A stretch of DNA of 64,000 nucleotides from an uncultured Acidobacteriota bacterium (lineage in GTDB: Bacteria; Acidobacteriota; Terriglobia; Bryobacterales; Bryobacteraceae): contig CADEFT010000003.1 of assembly GCA_902826685.1 (NCBI GenBank), forward strand, positions 90,902 through 154,901, given 5' to 3'. A program made the position numbers and the translations under genes. This document shows positions 52,627 to 64,000 of this stretch, one piece after another; the first letter of the stretch is position 1, and every line of letters begins with the position of its first letter. The notes below the pieces were generated by a model. It had not been told where the DNA came from, did no database searches, and saw only the letters and a list, made by a program, of their open reading frames with translations.

Positions 52627-53808
52627 TTATGCCTTACGGGTGAACACCAATTCTCCGGAAAGCCAGGTGCGGTTGACCGTCAGTTTGGCGGCGGCGTCGT
52701 CGTAGGCGAACTCCACCAGGTCGGCCTTTTCGCCGGGTTCGAGGCCACGCAGGCGACTGGCGATGCGGGTCACGCGGGCGGGGTTGCGCGTGGACATGAC
52801 CAAAGCTTCGGGCAGGGTGACCCCGGCGTGGCGGATGGTGTTGCCGATACCGACGTCCATGCGCAGCGCGGAGCCTGCCAGCCGGTCGCCACCTTTGATC
52901 ACCACGCGGCCCTCGGGTTTCAATTCCACTTCCACTTCGCCCAAGGTGTAGAAGCCGGGCGCCGATTCGGCGGGACCCACGGCGTCGGTGACGATGATGG
53001 AACGTTCGATGCCCTTGGCGCGGATGGCGCATTTCAGAAACGACCAAGGCAGGTGGATGCCATCGGTGATGAACCCGGCGGCGAGGGCGTCGTTGGCCAT
53101 CTGATCCCAGATGTAGTTGGGATGGCGGCGGATCATCGCATGGGCGCCGTTGCCGAGGTGGGTCGCCTTCGTCGCGCCGGCTTTGACGGCGGCCTCGATC
53201 TGTTCCGCCGTCGCCTTGGTGTGACCGATGGCCGCCACCACCCCTTCACGCACGATGGTCTCGATGAAGGGAATCGCTTCGGGCCACTCGGGGGAAAGCG
53301 TGATCATGCGGATGTAGCCGCGCGCGGCTTCCTGCCAGCGGCGGTATTCCTCGATGGAAGGCGGACGCACCCAGCGCAAAGGGTGAGCGCCGCGCGGACC
53401 GTCTTCGGGCGAAATGAAAGGCCCCTCGACGTGAAAGCCTTCGATGGCGTGGCCGTGCGGCAGTTGCTCCTTGGCATCGGCGAGGTTGCGCAACGCGCCG
53501 GTGAGCTGATCGGGCGCGTTGGTGATGATGGTGGCGAGCAGGCGCGTCACACCGCAGCCGAACTGCACATCGAGCGAGCGGTCGATCGCTTCGAGCGTCG
53601 TGCCGGGGTCGCAGTAGTCGGCTCCGGCGTAGCCGTTGATATGGATGTCGATGAAGCCCGGAGCGAGCATGGGCAGAGGTCCATCGTGACGGGAAACCAG
53701 CGGGTCCACGTTGGCGATGGCCCTGTCGAAACGGATCTCGACCGGCTCCCGCGTGAACGCATTCACGCCGCGCAGAATTTGAAGACTGTTCATGTTGTGA
53801 CTACTCAT
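52627..53808 (-). CDS. nagA: N-acetylglucosamine-6-phosphate deacetylase
   Basis: A 393-residue amidohydrolase. It has G-F-I-D-I-H-I-N-G near residue 53, H-V-E-G-P-F near 125, I-G-H-T-K-A near 195, H-L-G-N-G-A-H near 218 and V-T-D-A-V-G near 280, the standard NagA metal and catalytic motifs. It removes acetate from GlcNAc-6-phosphate. The first ATG, at 53808, overlaps the Ku stop by one base (TGATG), so it is coupled to ku. Another ATG at 53793 would shorten it by five residues. Downstream is the NodB-like deacetylase. Confidence 0.92.
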   Translation of the reverse strand: MSSHNMNSLQILRGVNAFTREPVEIRFDRAIANVDPLVSRHDGPLPMLAPGFIDIHINGYAGADYCDPGTTLEAIDRSLDVQFGCGVTRLLATIITNAPDQLTGALRNLADAKEQLPHGHAIEGFHVEGPFISPEDGPRGAHPLRWVRPPSIEEYRRWQEAARGYIRMITLSPEWPEAIPFIETIVREGVVAAIGHTKATAEQIEAAVKAGATKATHLGNGAHAMIRRHPNYIWDQMANDALAAGFITDGIHLPWSFLKCAIRAKGIERSIIVTDAVGPAESAPGFYTLGEVEVELKPEGRVVIKGGDRLAGSALRMDVGIGNTIRHAGVTLPEALVMSTRNPARVTRIASRLRGLEPGEKADLVEFAYDDAAAKLTVNRTWLSGELVFTRKA

Positions 53809-54632
53809 CAGCCGCTGACGCGCTTTTTCTTGGCAGGCTCGGCCTCGGACTCTTCGGCCGCGGCGGGCTTCTTCAGTCCGGCCAGCGACGCCTTGAGCGC
53901 TTCCATGATGTCGACGACCTTGGTCTGCTGCACCTCGACCGGAGCCACCACTTCCTGTCCCTGCACCTTGGCCTCGATCATGGTGCGCAGGTTCTGGCGG
54001 TAGGTGTCCTGATACTTGGAGGCGTCGAAGGTGGCCGCCAGCGATTCCACCAGCATGAGAGCGAGACCGATCTCCTTCTCCTTCACCAGGCTGGTGTCGG
54101 TGCGGAACGCCTCGGTCTTGCGGATCTCGTCCTCGTAGTACATGGTGTGCAGCGTCATGCCCTGGCCCGAGGGACGGAGGATGACGATGTGCTCGCGATT
54201 GTGCATGGCGATCTTGGCCACCGCCACGTACTCGCTTTGCTTGAGCGCCTGGAACAGCAGCGCGTAGGGCTTCTCGCCGGCGTCGTCCGGCGCCACGTAG
54301 TAGGAGCTTTCGAAATAAACCGGATCGACTTCGGCCTGCTTGACGAATTCGAGGATCTCCATGACCTTGGCGGTCTTGGGAGCCATCTTCTTGATGTCCT
54401 CGTCGTCGATGACGACGTAGCGGTCTTTCTCGTATTCGAAGCCTTTGACCAGTTCGCTGCGGGAGACCGGTTTGTCTTCGGCCTGGCAAAACAGGACCTG
54501 TTTCACGCGGGAGTGATCGGTCTTGTGAAGCTGGTTGAAGCTGATGGTCTCGGCGCGCGCGGCGGTATAGAGCTTGATGGGGAGCGATACGAGCCCGAAC
54601 GTCAGGTGGCCTTTCCAAACGGTGGTCGCCAA
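53808..54632 (-). CDS. ku: Bacterial Ku (non-homologous end joining)
   Basis: A 274-residue Ku homodimer subunit that binds DNA ends. The start W-K-G-H-L-T-F-G-L-V-S-L-P-I-K-L is the family hallmark. Then Q-L-H-K near residue 34, V-L-F-C-Q near 46, K-G-F-E-Y near 63, L-R-P-S-G near 150 (core ring), and a C-terminal basic tail K-K-P-A-A-A-E-E-S-E-A-E-P-A-K-K-K-R. The usual partner ligase LigD is not in the window. It is translationally coupled to nagA, an odd pairing. Confidence 0.95.
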   Translation of the reverse strand: MATTVWKGHLTFGLVSLPIKLYTAARAETISFNQLHKTDHSRVKQVLFCQAEDKPVSRSELVKGFEYEKDRYVVIDDEDIKKMAPKTAKVMEILEFVKQAEVDPVYFESSYYVAPDDAGEKPYALLFQALKQSEYVAVAKIAMHNREHIVILRPSGQGMTLHTMYYEDEIRKTEAFRTDTSLVKEKEIGLALMLVESLAATFDASKYQDTYRQNLRTMIEAKVQGQEVVAPVEVQQTKVVDIMEALKASLAGLKKPAAAEESEAEPAKKKRVSG

Positions 54633-54688
54633 GGGTTGAAAACCTCCAAGCCCTATTGTAGACGGCGCCCGGCGCGAGGCCCGCTATA

Positions 54689-55282
54689 ATGCCCGGCATG
54701 ACGGACCGCCTGATGCTTTCCTGCCACCTGCGGGGCTTTCATTCGCTGCGGATCCCGGAATTCTGGGAGAAGCTGGTGCGGCTTTTCCCTTACTCGCGGT
54801 TGACGAAAAGGCCGGTCTACCTGCGGATTCTGGCGATTGAAGCCAGCGAGCCGCCGCTGTTTGAGCGCGCCTGGGAGCCGCCCTTCGACGCCTCGGAGGC
54901 GGTAAAGCTGAGCCGCGAATTCCAGCACGACGACGGCGCCTATCAGATCGAGTGCGAGTGGGATCTGATGCAGCAGACCGGGCAGGCGTGGAAGCTGGAG
55001 CCGGCGCCGGTATCGCTATGGTGTTTCGGTCCGGAGTTCGGCAACGACCTGGGCGACCATTTACGGGTGGAACTGGGGCTTGAGCAGCGGTTTCTGCCGG
55101 TGCCGGGCAACGACGCCAGCGCACGAGCGGCGCAGGCCAATCTGCGCAGCCTCATGCACCTGGTGAGCGAAATCGAGAAAAATTTGCCGGTGGAGAAGCG
55201 GCACATCTGGTCGGAATCGGGCGAGAACTTCGCCGAGCGTCTGCGCCAGGCGGTGGAGGCCGGATCAGGCGGCCTTCAATAA
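54689..55282 (+). CDS. Hypothetical protein
   Basis: A 197-residue protein from ATG 54689 (or ATG 54698). I do not recognise the family. It is rich in aromatic and charged residues with no signal peptide: R-I-P-E-F-W-E-K-L-V near residue 21, L-S-R-E-F-Q-H-D-D-G-A-Y near 74, P-V-S-L-W-C-F-G-P-E-F-G-N-D-L-G-D-H near 107. A long C-terminal helix (A-N-L-R-S-L-M-H-L-V-S-E-I-E) follows. The last 18 bp overlap the convergent response regulator gene. Composition and codon use are coding-like. Confidence 0.7.
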   Translation: MPGMTDRLMLSCHLRGFHSLRIPEFWEKLVRLFPYSRLTKRPVYLRILAIEASEPPLFERAWEPPFDASEAVKLSREFQHDDGAYQIECEWDLMQQTGQAWKLEPAPVSLWCFGPEFGNDLGDHLRVELGLEQRFLPVPGNDASARAAQANLRSLMHLVSEIEKNLPVEKRHIWSESGENFAERLRQAVEAGSGGLQ

Positions 55283-55639
55283 ATCGTCGATGGCCTGAAT
55301 CAGGGCTTTCGGCACATATGGTTTCTGCAGCACGGCGGCGCGGGAGGCGTGGGCGGCGCCGAGGGCCGCCGTCTCAAACAAGGCTCCCGAGGCGATCAGG
55401 ATGCGGATCTCGGGATGGGCTTCGAGAATTCGGCCAGCCAGTTCCCGGCCGTGCATGTCGGGCAGGTGCAGGTCGAGAATGGCCAGTTGAAAGGAAGACT
55501 CGGCGGCTCGAAGAACCGACAGCGCTTCGGCGCCGGAGGAGCAACACGTAACAGTGTGGCCATAACGCGGAAGATATGTGCCCAGGAGGCGCAGGAGCTC
55601 CGGTTGGTCGTCGACGACCAGGATTTGAAAGCCGGGCAT
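55265..55639 (-). CDS. Single-domain response regulator
   Basis: A 124-residue CheY-like receiver. The acidic pair is V-V-D-D near residue 9-10, the phospho-acceptor Asp is in A-I-L-D-L-H-L-P near 58, the conserved Thr/Ser is replaced by I-A-S-G-A near 84, and the Lys is in V-L-Q-K-P-Y near 106. There is no output domain. The partner kinase is not adjacent. It is 15 bp upstream of the end of the outer-membrane barrel gene on the same strand, so they may share a transcript. Confidence 0.93.
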   Translation of the reverse strand: MPGFQILVVDDQPELLRLLGTYLPRYGHTVTCCSSGAEALSVLRAAESSFQLAILDLHLPDMHGRELAGRILEAHPEIRILIASGALFETAALGAAHASRAAVLQKPYVPKALIQAIDDLLKAA

Positions 55640-55654
55640 AGGCGAGGTCCTATT

Positions 55655-56983
55655 CTAGCGAATCGATACCGGAATGGCACCGGGGCTCCAGGTGAAGCCG
55701 GCAAAGACACGGTTGCCGTTGCGCTGGAACGTCTGGCGGTTGCCGCTCTCCACCGAGAAACGCCGGTAGTCGAAGCCAGTATTGAAGAAGAAGTCGCTGC
55801 TGAGGCGGCGCGAGAAGTTGGCGCCGGCGATATAGCTCGACAGGCGGCCGGTGTAGGCGCCAAGACCCGAAAAGTCCTGATAGCCGGCGGTGAGACCGAA
55901 GGTCCAACTCTGGCTGCCGCGGTAGGACCAGTTCACCTGGGCGGTCTGTTGTTTGGAGGTCAGGAAGATGCCGCCGCCGCCGTTAGGCCCGGCGTTGTAG
56001 GACATGATGAAGCTGGTGCGGCGCATCTCGCGGTGTACCGACGCCTGGATGTAGGGCAGAACGTTGATGACATTGAATGCCTCCCGGCCCACGGTGATGC
56101 CGAGCAGGGCGGTCACCAGCGGATCCAGTTGAACCTCGCGAATCCCGGTGAGATCGGAACGGTAGAGGCCAACGGCTCCGGTGAAAAACCAGGTGCGCGT
56201 AATCTGCCGGCTGCCTTCGAGCATCAGCATGTGGATATCGGATTCGCCGAAGACGCGCGGGAAGTCGAAGTGCAGGTACTGATAGCCGATGCCGATGCTG
56301 GTGCGGCGGTTGATGCGGCGGCTGAAATCGCCGATGGCGCGATAGCCGTTCATGCCGATCAGCGCCTTGGATCGCCGCCGGACGGCGAAGGCGTTGCCGC
56401 CGAAGCTGACCGAGTTGCGCGCGCCCATGTTGACCACGTACTGGCCCAGAACGTCGGTAAAGAAGGTTCGGTTGTCGAAGATTTCCTGAGAGGGAATGCC
56501 GAGAAACTGCGGATCGATGAAGCTGAACGCGAACACGCCGCCGACGGGCCGGCTGCTGGTTCCGCCAAGTCCGCGCAGGCGGAAATGACTGCGCCGGGTC
56601 ACCTGGCGGGTAATGTCGAGGTCGAGGACGTGGTCGGTCCCGTTAAAAAAAGTGGCCTTCTGATAGTGCCGGTAAAGGCCTTCATAGTCCATCCCGATGC
56701 GGGTCCGCTTCCATTCCTTGGCCCCGTAGGCGCCCACCTGGGCTTCCACTCCAAACAACCCGCCCGGGTTGGTGATCTGACCCAACTGATTGACCGACGT
56801 CGTGATCAGACCGGTATCGTATACGCCCCGAAGCGAAACATAGGGCCGGATATTGACGGCCTCGCCGGCACGGGAACCGGAGTTGCGCAATCCGCGGCTT
56901 GCCACGGCCGGACCGCCGTAGCCGGGCATTCCACTCTGAGCCTGGAGTGATGCCGCCAGCAGAAACAAGACTGCGATTTTCAA
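55655..56983 (-). CDS. Outer-membrane beta-barrel protein
   Basis: A 442-residue protein starting at TTG 56983 with a signal sequence (K-I-A-V-L-F-L-L-A-A-S-L-Q-A-Q). The mature part alternates short amphipathic strands ending in aromatics, such as Y-V-S-L-R-G-V-Y, T-R-I-G-M-D-Y-E-G-L-Y, I-G-I-G-Y-Q-Y-L-H-F, and the final V-F-A-G-F-T-W-S-P-G-A. This is typical of transmembrane porin-like barrels of 12-16 strands. No known family is evident. The extra N-terminal residues available from ATG 57145 are basic and not signal-like, so they are excluded. Confidence 0.75.
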   Translation of the reverse strand: MKIAVLFLLAASLQAQSGMPGYGGPAVASRGLRNSGSRAGEAVNIRPYVSLRGVYDTGLITTSVNQLGQITNPGGLFGVEAQVGAYGAKEWKRTRIGMDYEGLYRHYQKATFFNGTDHVLDLDITRQVTRRSHFRLRGLGGTSSRPVGGVFAFSFIDPQFLGIPSQEIFDNRTFFTDVLGQYVVNMGARNSVSFGGNAFAVRRRSKALIGMNGYRAIGDFSRRINRRTSIGIGYQYLHFDFPRVFGESDIHMLMLEGSRQITRTWFFTGAVGLYRSDLTGIREVQLDPLVTALLGITVGREAFNVINVLPYIQASVHREMRRTSFIMSYNAGPNGGGGIFLTSKQQTAQVNWSYRGSQSWTFGLTAGYQDFSGLGAYTGRLSSYIAGANFSRRLSSDFFFNTGFDYRRFSVESGNRQTFQRNGNRVFAGFTWSPGAIPVSIR

Positions 56984-57104
56984 ATCAATGCGCCCCCGAA
57001 ATGTTTTCCCCTGATGCCTTCCATCTTTCCTAGAATACCGGATTCGGAGAGTGCGGCGCCCTGCCGCCCGCCTTTGGGGGCGGCTGATAGACTGGCGGTA
57101 CGAT

Positions 57105-57710
57105 ATGCTGCGCGTAGGCCTGACAGGCGGACTTGCTTCCGGCAAGTCGTTCGTGGGGCGGATTCTGGAACAACAAGGCTGCCTGCTGGTGCAGGCCGAC
57201 GCCCTGGGCCATGAGGCTTTACTGCCTTCCGGACCCGCCTATGAGCCCGTGATTCGCGAGTTTGGAAGCGGTATTCTGGAGGCTGACGGCAAGATTGCGC
57301 GGCGGAAACTGGCCGCGCTGGTTTTCGGCGATCCGGACCGGCTGGCGGTTCTGAATTCGCTGATTCATCCGGTGGTGCGGGAATGGACCAATCAACGCAT
57401 AGCGGAGTTCGGCCGTTTGGAGCCACAAGGCATCGCGGTGGTGGAAGCGGCCATTCATATCGAAACCGGCGGGCATAAGAATTTCGACCGGTTGGTGCTG
57501 GCCTGGTGCCGGCCGGAACAGCAGGTGGAACGCGCCATGCATCGCGACCAGATGTCGCGCGAGGAGGCCGAAGCAAGGCTGCGGCGGCAGATGCCTCTCG
57601 AGGAGAAGCGCAAGTTCGCACATTACGTGATCGACACTTCCGGCACCAAAGATGAGACGGTGCGTCAGACCGTTGATGTTTACCAAAAACTGCGGAGCAT
57701 AGCGCAATGA
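57105..57710 (+). CDS. coaE: Dephospho-CoA kinase
   Basis: A 201-residue kinase, last step of CoA synthesis. The P-loop G-L-T-G-G-L-A-S-G-K-S is near residue 7, Q-A-D-A-L-G-H near 30, L-I-H-P-V-V near 88, and V-V-E-A-A-I-H-I near 110 (the usual V-P-L-L-F position). The LID region has R-A-M-H-R-D-Q-M near 145, and the C-terminus Y-V-I-D-T-S-G. ATG 57105 places the P-loop at the normal distance. The stop overlaps htrA (ATGA). Confidence 0.95.
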   Translation: MLRVGLTGGLASGKSFVGRILEQQGCLLVQADALGHEALLPSGPAYEPVIREFGSGILEADGKIARRKLAALVFGDPDRLAVLNSLIHPVVREWTNQRIAEFGRLEPQGIAVVEAAIHIETGGHKNFDRLVLAWCRPEQQVERAMHRDQMSREEAEARLRRQMPLEEKRKFAHYVIDTSGTKDETVRQTVDVYQKLRSIAQ

Positions 57711-58843
57711 AAGTACGAACCCTGTTCCTGGCGGCACTGATCGCCGGCGGCTTCATTTGGGTTACCACCACCCGCAAATGGGACCCGCCCAAGTTCCTCC
57801 GGGGCGATTCCAAGCCCATCTGGACCGAGCCGGTAATGGCGAAGACCGGGCTCACTGCCGACGAGCAGAGCAACATCGACATCTATAAGTTCGCCCACAA
57901 CGCCACGGTGAACATCTCAAGCACGGTGTACCGCCAAAGCTGGTTCGGCCAGGTGGTCCCGAGCGAAGGCACCGGATCGGGCTTCCTTCTGGACGCCGAC
58001 GGCCGGATTCTCACCAACAATCACGTGGTGAGCGGGCGGGCGCCGGAAATCTACGTCACGATGGCCGATAAGACGCGGCACAAGGCGAAGCTGCTGGCGC
58101 GCGATCCGCAGAACGACCTGGCGTTGCTGCAGATTCAGCCCAAAAAGAAGCTGCCGTTTCTGCGCCTGGGCGATTCCGATGTACTGCAGGTGGGCCAGAA
58201 GGTGCTCGCAATCGGCAATCCCTTCGGACTTGAGGGCACGTTGACGACCGGCGTGATCTCATCGCTTGGGCGGCAATTGAACAACGAACAGGGCGGAGTG
58301 CTCGAAGGCCTGGTGCAGACCGACGCCGCCATTAATCCCGGCAATTCAGGCGGGCCGCTGCTTGACAGCCAGGGCAGCGTGATTGGAGTGAACACGGCGA
58401 TTCTGGGGCCTGGCGGCAATATCGGGATCGGCTTTGCGATGCCGGTGAACCGCGCCAAATCGATGCTCGAAGCCTACCAGTCGGGGAAGCGCTTTGGCCG
58501 TCCGCGGCTCGGTGTGACGATCTACCCGGTGTATGGCGATCTGGCCGAGCTGCTCGAGCTGCCGGCCGAAGGCGGGCTGCTGATCCAGGATGTGGGTCCC
58601 GGCTCGGCGGCCGAACAGGCGGGCTTGCGCGGCGCGCGGCGCGCGGTGGTGGTGGGCAACATCGAAATGGGCGTGGGCGGCGATCTGATTATGGCGATCG
58701 ACGGAGCGCCGGCCGACCGGGCGGACGCCCTGACGCGGATGATGAGCCGCAAGCGTCCCGGCGAGGCGATGGAACTGTCGATCTTCCGCGGCGGCAAGAC
58801 GATGAAGGTGAACGTTACGCTCGGCGAGGCGCCGGAGGAATAG
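57707..58843 (+). CDS. HtrA/DegP-type serine protease with one PDZ domain
   Basis: A 378-residue periplasmic protease anchored by an N-terminal helix (residues about 4-20). The trypsin-like domain has the triad H106 (T-N-N-H-V-V), D137 (N-D-L-A-L) and S214 (G-N-S-G-G-P). A single PDZ domain covers residues about 265-375 (R-P-R-L-G-V-T-I-Y, then G-G-L-L-I-Q-D-V, D-L-I-M-A-I-D-G). It resembles DegS/HtrA-like single-PDZ proteases. It is translationally coupled to coaE by an ATGA overlap. Its stop abuts the convergent beta-propeller gene. Confidence 0.93.
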   Translation: MKVRTLFLAALIAGGFIWVTTTRKWDPPKFLRGDSKPIWTEPVMAKTGLTADEQSNIDIYKFAHNATVNISSTVYRQSWFGQVVPSEGTGSGFLLDADGRILTNNHVVSGRAPEIYVTMADKTRHKAKLLARDPQNDLALLQIQPKKKLPFLRLGDSDVLQVGQKVLAIGNPFGLEGTLTTGVISSLGRQLNNEQGGVLEGLVQTDAAINPGNSGGPLLDSQGSVIGVNTAILGPGGNIGIGFAMPVNRAKSMLEAYQSGKRFGRPRLGVTIYPVYGDLAELLELPAEGGLLIQDVGPGSAAEQAGLRGARRAVVVGNIEMGVGGDLIMAIDGAPADRADALTRMMSRKRPGEAMELSIFRGGKTMKVNVTLGEAPEE

Positions 58844-60016
58844 TCAGCCCAGCGCCACGACCTGTTCGATGAACTGCGACAGCAGCAGGCGCTGAGGACG
58901 GCTTCCGCCAGCGAGGTGGTAAACCGCGCTGCCGTTGGAGTAGAGCACCGAGCCGTCGGCGGCGACATCGTAAGAGAGGACGCTTCTGGCGAGGGTTTCC
59001 GGCTCGCCCGTGGGTCCGCGGCGCACCAGTTGCCAGGTGGACGGCACCATGGAGGGCGCTTCGGCATCCTCACTCGCCCGGGCGGCCTTGGCGGCGTCCA
59101 CCAGATTGCCCAGGATCATCATCTGTTTCAGGTCCTGCTGGCGCTGCAATCCGCCCGCGGAGTTGGCCAGGGGCTTGCCAGTGTACCGCAGCGAGAAAAA
59201 ATTGAAGAACTGGAAAAACGCGTAGGAGATGCGAAAGGGCATCAGCGCCGCATCCTTCAACGCGCCTAGCACCGATGCTTTGGGCGGTCCCGGCTCGTAG
59301 GGACGGCGGATGTAGTAGAGCGAGCCGTCGGCCGTCATGCGCGGGCTGAGCAGGTCGTGGGCGGCGTCTTCGGCGGCGGTGGCCAGGTCGCCTGAATCGA
59401 GGTCGAGCAGTTGGATGGCGTTGGCGGAAAGGCCGGTGAAGCGGCCGGAGCTGTCGCGGCCCATCCCGGCGCTTTGGAATACAATGCGGCGGCCGGATCC
59501 CGCGGCCCAACTGGGCGCCAGATCCATCGATTCGCCTTCGGTCACTTCCTGAAATGCGGCGCCCTCGCTACGCATGATGGCAATGTGCGAGGAATAGTTG
59601 GGATAGACGATGGAAGCGGCCACTTCATCGCGGCCGGGGCTGATGGCGATGTGCCGCACGCGGAAATCGGCGGTGTGAAACAGGCGCGTTTCGACGCCCT
59701 GGGCATCGATGGTGAAGATGCCTCCGACTTCATCGGTTTCGAGCGTGTAGAAAAGCGATCCGGGCTCAGGGCCGCCGCAAACGCCGCTGATAGACACGCG
59801 GAACTCACCGGGATCGCAGACTCCCCCGGCGCAGCTCATGCCTTGGAGAAACTGCGCGCTGGTGCCCTTGGTTTTCCAGGCGTGACGGTTATGGATCTGC
59901 GCGGCGCGGTCGCGGAGAGAGCGTCCGAAGGCGCTTTCGACAGGCCGCAGTTCGCCCGAGGCGGAGCGGCGGTGAAGCTTGCCTTGCGCGACGAAGGCGA
60001 CCTGTTGGTCTGTCAT
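58844..60016 (-). CDS. Beta-propeller-like protein of unknown function
   Basis: A 390-residue soluble protein built of TolB/WD40-like blades: repeats of the form strand, then V-A-A-S-I-V or L-L-D-L-D-S-G-D, and R-M-T-A-D-G-S-L-Y-Y near residue 225. Two Cys-containing loops occur early (C-A-G-G-V-C and V-C-G-G-P). An unusual aromatic stretch F-R-I-S-Y-A-F-F-Q-F-F-N-F-F-S-L near 260 sits on the surface or in a hydrophobic groove between blades. No signal peptide is seen. It does not match a family I can name. It may be a regulator or scaffold. Convergent with htrA, with the stops adjacent. Confidence 0.6.
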   Translation of the reverse strand: MTDQQVAFVAQGKLHRRSASGELRPVESAFGRSLRDRAAQIHNRHAWKTKGTSAQFLQGMSCAGGVCDPGEFRVSISGVCGGPEPGSLFYTLETDEVGGIFTIDAQGVETRLFHTADFRVRHIAISPGRDEVAASIVYPNYSSHIAIMRSEGAAFQEVTEGESMDLAPSWAAGSGRRIVFQSAGMGRDSSGRFTGLSANAIQLLDLDSGDLATAAEDAAHDLLSPRMTADGSLYYIRRPYEPGPPKASVLGALKDAALMPFRISYAFFQFFNFFSLRYTGKPLANSAGGLQRQQDLKQMMILGNLVDAAKAARASEDAEAPSMVPSTWQLVRRGPTGEPETLARSVLSYDVAADGSVLYSNGSAVYHLAGGSRPQRLLLSQFIEQVVALG

Positions 60017-60137
60017 GCGAATGGATACCTACAGCGAGTCTAAAGGGCGCGGTGGGCGCAGTCCCTCCGGTAATTGCCCTAGGTGGGTTTGCCAATATTG
60101 CTCGTTTTCGGATGTGTTACGGCGATGATGGCCGCGG

Positions 60138-60451
60138 CGGCAAGGATCGGTTGAGAAGGATCGAAAGCCGGTTGCGGGCCTGCGCCTGGTTCTGGAAAAT
60201 CGTTTGCAAGGCACCAGGACGCTGGCAACAACCGATAAGAATGGGCTCGCCGGTTCTCGAAGGATATCACCCCGACTTATGCGATCACCGCACTCGGCCG
60301 ATTTCCCGACGCTTTCGTCGAGGTAACGGCCGGGAAACCGGCGGGCACCGTGGTGCCGATAACGTGGCCAAGCCATGCGCCGGTCGCTGTGAGTTCGCTG
60401 CGGGGCGAGGTTCGTTCGGGGGTCGTTCCATTGAATTGCTGGATGCCCTGA
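60138..60451 (+). pseudogene. Remnant of a carboxypeptidase regulatory-like domain protein
   Basis: One frame reads Q-G-S-V-E-K-D-R-K-P-V-A-G-L-R-L-V-L-E-N, then R-T-L-A-T-T-D-K-N-G. A one-base deletion near 60248 moves the frame, which resumes R-F-S-K-D-I-T-P and runs to a stop at 60449. The pattern (P-V-A-G, T-T-D-K-N-G-x-Y-R-F) is that of CarboxypepD_reg-like domains found on large Oar/TonB-type surface proteins, which are abundant in acidobacteria. Only one domain is present, so the rest of the gene is gone. Confidence 0.6.
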
Positions 60452-60453
60452 CT

Positions 60454-60669
60454 TCACGCAGTCTCAAAACCGTGCCCGATCAGCCATCGCAAGCCGGCAT
60501 TTGATGCCAGTGGCAGTTTCGCAACGGCGCGCGCGATCGTATGGATGTCGATATCACAGGGACCGCGTGTGGAATGATGTGGGTGGATCAGAACAAGTGC
60601 GGGCGCGACCTGTTGCCAGATGGCCGCCGCGACGTCCCGCTTAAACCTCCAAAAAACATGGAGCGGTAC
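60454..60669 (-). pseudogene. Coding fragment on the minus strand, family unknown
   Basis: An open frame without a start codon (a stop lies just upstream near 60670) gives 71 protein-like residues: F-K-R-D-V-A-A-A-I-W-Q-Q, then L-V-L-I-H-P-H-H-S-T-R-G-P-C-D-I-D-I-H, ending G-H-G-F-E-T-A and a TGA. The His-rich central strand suggests a metal-binding or catalytic site. It is interleaved with the plus-strand remnants on either side. I cannot name the family. Confidence 0.4.
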
Positions 60670-60801
60670 TTATGAGTTAGTGGTGACCGCGCGGGGATTA
60701 TCGCCGCTACGCCGGACGGTCCACTTTGCGCCGGGTGGCGGACACACGTTGAACGTAACGCTCGGCCTGTACGGCGGGTGCAGTGTCGCCAGCCTCTCCC
60801 G

Positions 60802-60805
<4 letters not shown>
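60656..60805 (+). pseudogene. Second remnant of a carboxypeptidase regulatory-like domain
   Basis: The segment S-G-T-Y-E-L-V-V-T-A-R-G-L-S-P-L-R-R-T-V then G-H-T-L-N-V-T-L fits the C-terminal half of a CarboxypepD_reg-like domain (G-T-Y-x-L-x-V, then L-x-V-x-L). It has no proper start and ends at a stop near 60805. It may belong to the same lost gene as the remnant at 60138-60451, or to another. Together with those remnants it accounts for most of the 785-bp gap from 60017 to 60801. Confidence 0.5.

Positions 60806-64000
<3,195 letters not shown>

Overview
The window looks like a chromosomal segment of a GC-rich Gram-negative soil acidobacterium of the Solibacter/Bryobacter type. This is inference from gene content. 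The clues are two PadR regulator plus 'ADOP'-type ABC permease pairs, two DUF1549/DUF1553 cytochrome-c protein plus DUF1501 pairs, a futalosine menaquinone gene pair, an acidobacterial-style secretin/pseudopilin cluster, and decayed carboxypeptidase-regulatory-like domains of the kind found on Oar/TonB proteins. No rRNA, tRNA, CRISPR array, prophage or plasmid gene was seen.

Layout. 1-2.5 kb: left-truncated serine hydrolase, a frameshifted IS4-type transposase, a KTSC gene, then a stretch of gene debris. 2.5-8.4 kb: PadR/ADOP pair, an NTF2-like secreted protein, an AraC regulator, a DoxX-like membrane protein with a twin-CX3C tail, and a GNAT acetyltransferase. 8.4-13 kb (minus): type I glutamine synthetase with a strong terminator, M14 carboxypeptidase, a two-gene module with an ADP-ribosyltransferase-like protein, and a LysR regulator. 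13-18.2 kb (plus): compact leuA-leuB-leuC-leuD-methyltransferase operon; leuA lacks its allosteric domain. 18.2-25.7 kb (minus): Uma2 protein, triheme flavoprotein with an exported DapA-like protein, enoyl-CoA hydratase, two overlapping pseudopilin genes and a cohesin-tailed secretin.

25.7-31.3 kb: smpB followed by a rearranged segment (DUF1501 pseudogene, a second smpB tail, a broken nucleotidyltransferase), then an intact DUF1501/DUF1549 pair. 31.3-39.3 kb: MFS transporter, YceH, mqnE and a UbiA prenyltransferase, DUF192 lipoprotein, larB-rhaM, HAD hydrolase, DUF3500, DinB. 39.3-43.2 kb: an orphan coding fragment, a terminator, then sugar-isomerase-like, amidohydrolase-like, cyclophilin and AGE-epimerase genes. 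43.2-50.8 kb (plus): second PadR/ADOP pair, second DUF1549/DUF1501 pair and an adenylate-kinase-like gene.

50.8-64 kb: bacterioferritin, NodB-like deacetylase, ku-nagA (translationally coupled), a hypothetical gene, a response regulator, an outer-membrane barrel, coaE-htrA, a beta-propeller protein, a 0.8-kb region of decayed genes on both strands, a ceramidase-like protein, O-acetylhomoserine sulfhydrylase, and an intergenic 118-bp tandem repeat running off the right edge.

Most genes are housekeeping or metabolic, packed in short operons with ATGA/GTGA overlaps. No clearly new multi-gene system was found. The most unusual content is (i) the mosaic debris at 2.1-2.5 kb, (ii) the smpB/DUF1501 duplication, (iii) the ART-like two-gene module, (iv) the DoxX twin-CX3C fusion, (v) the regulatory-domain-less LeuA, and (vi) the tandem repeat that starts inside the last codons of metY.
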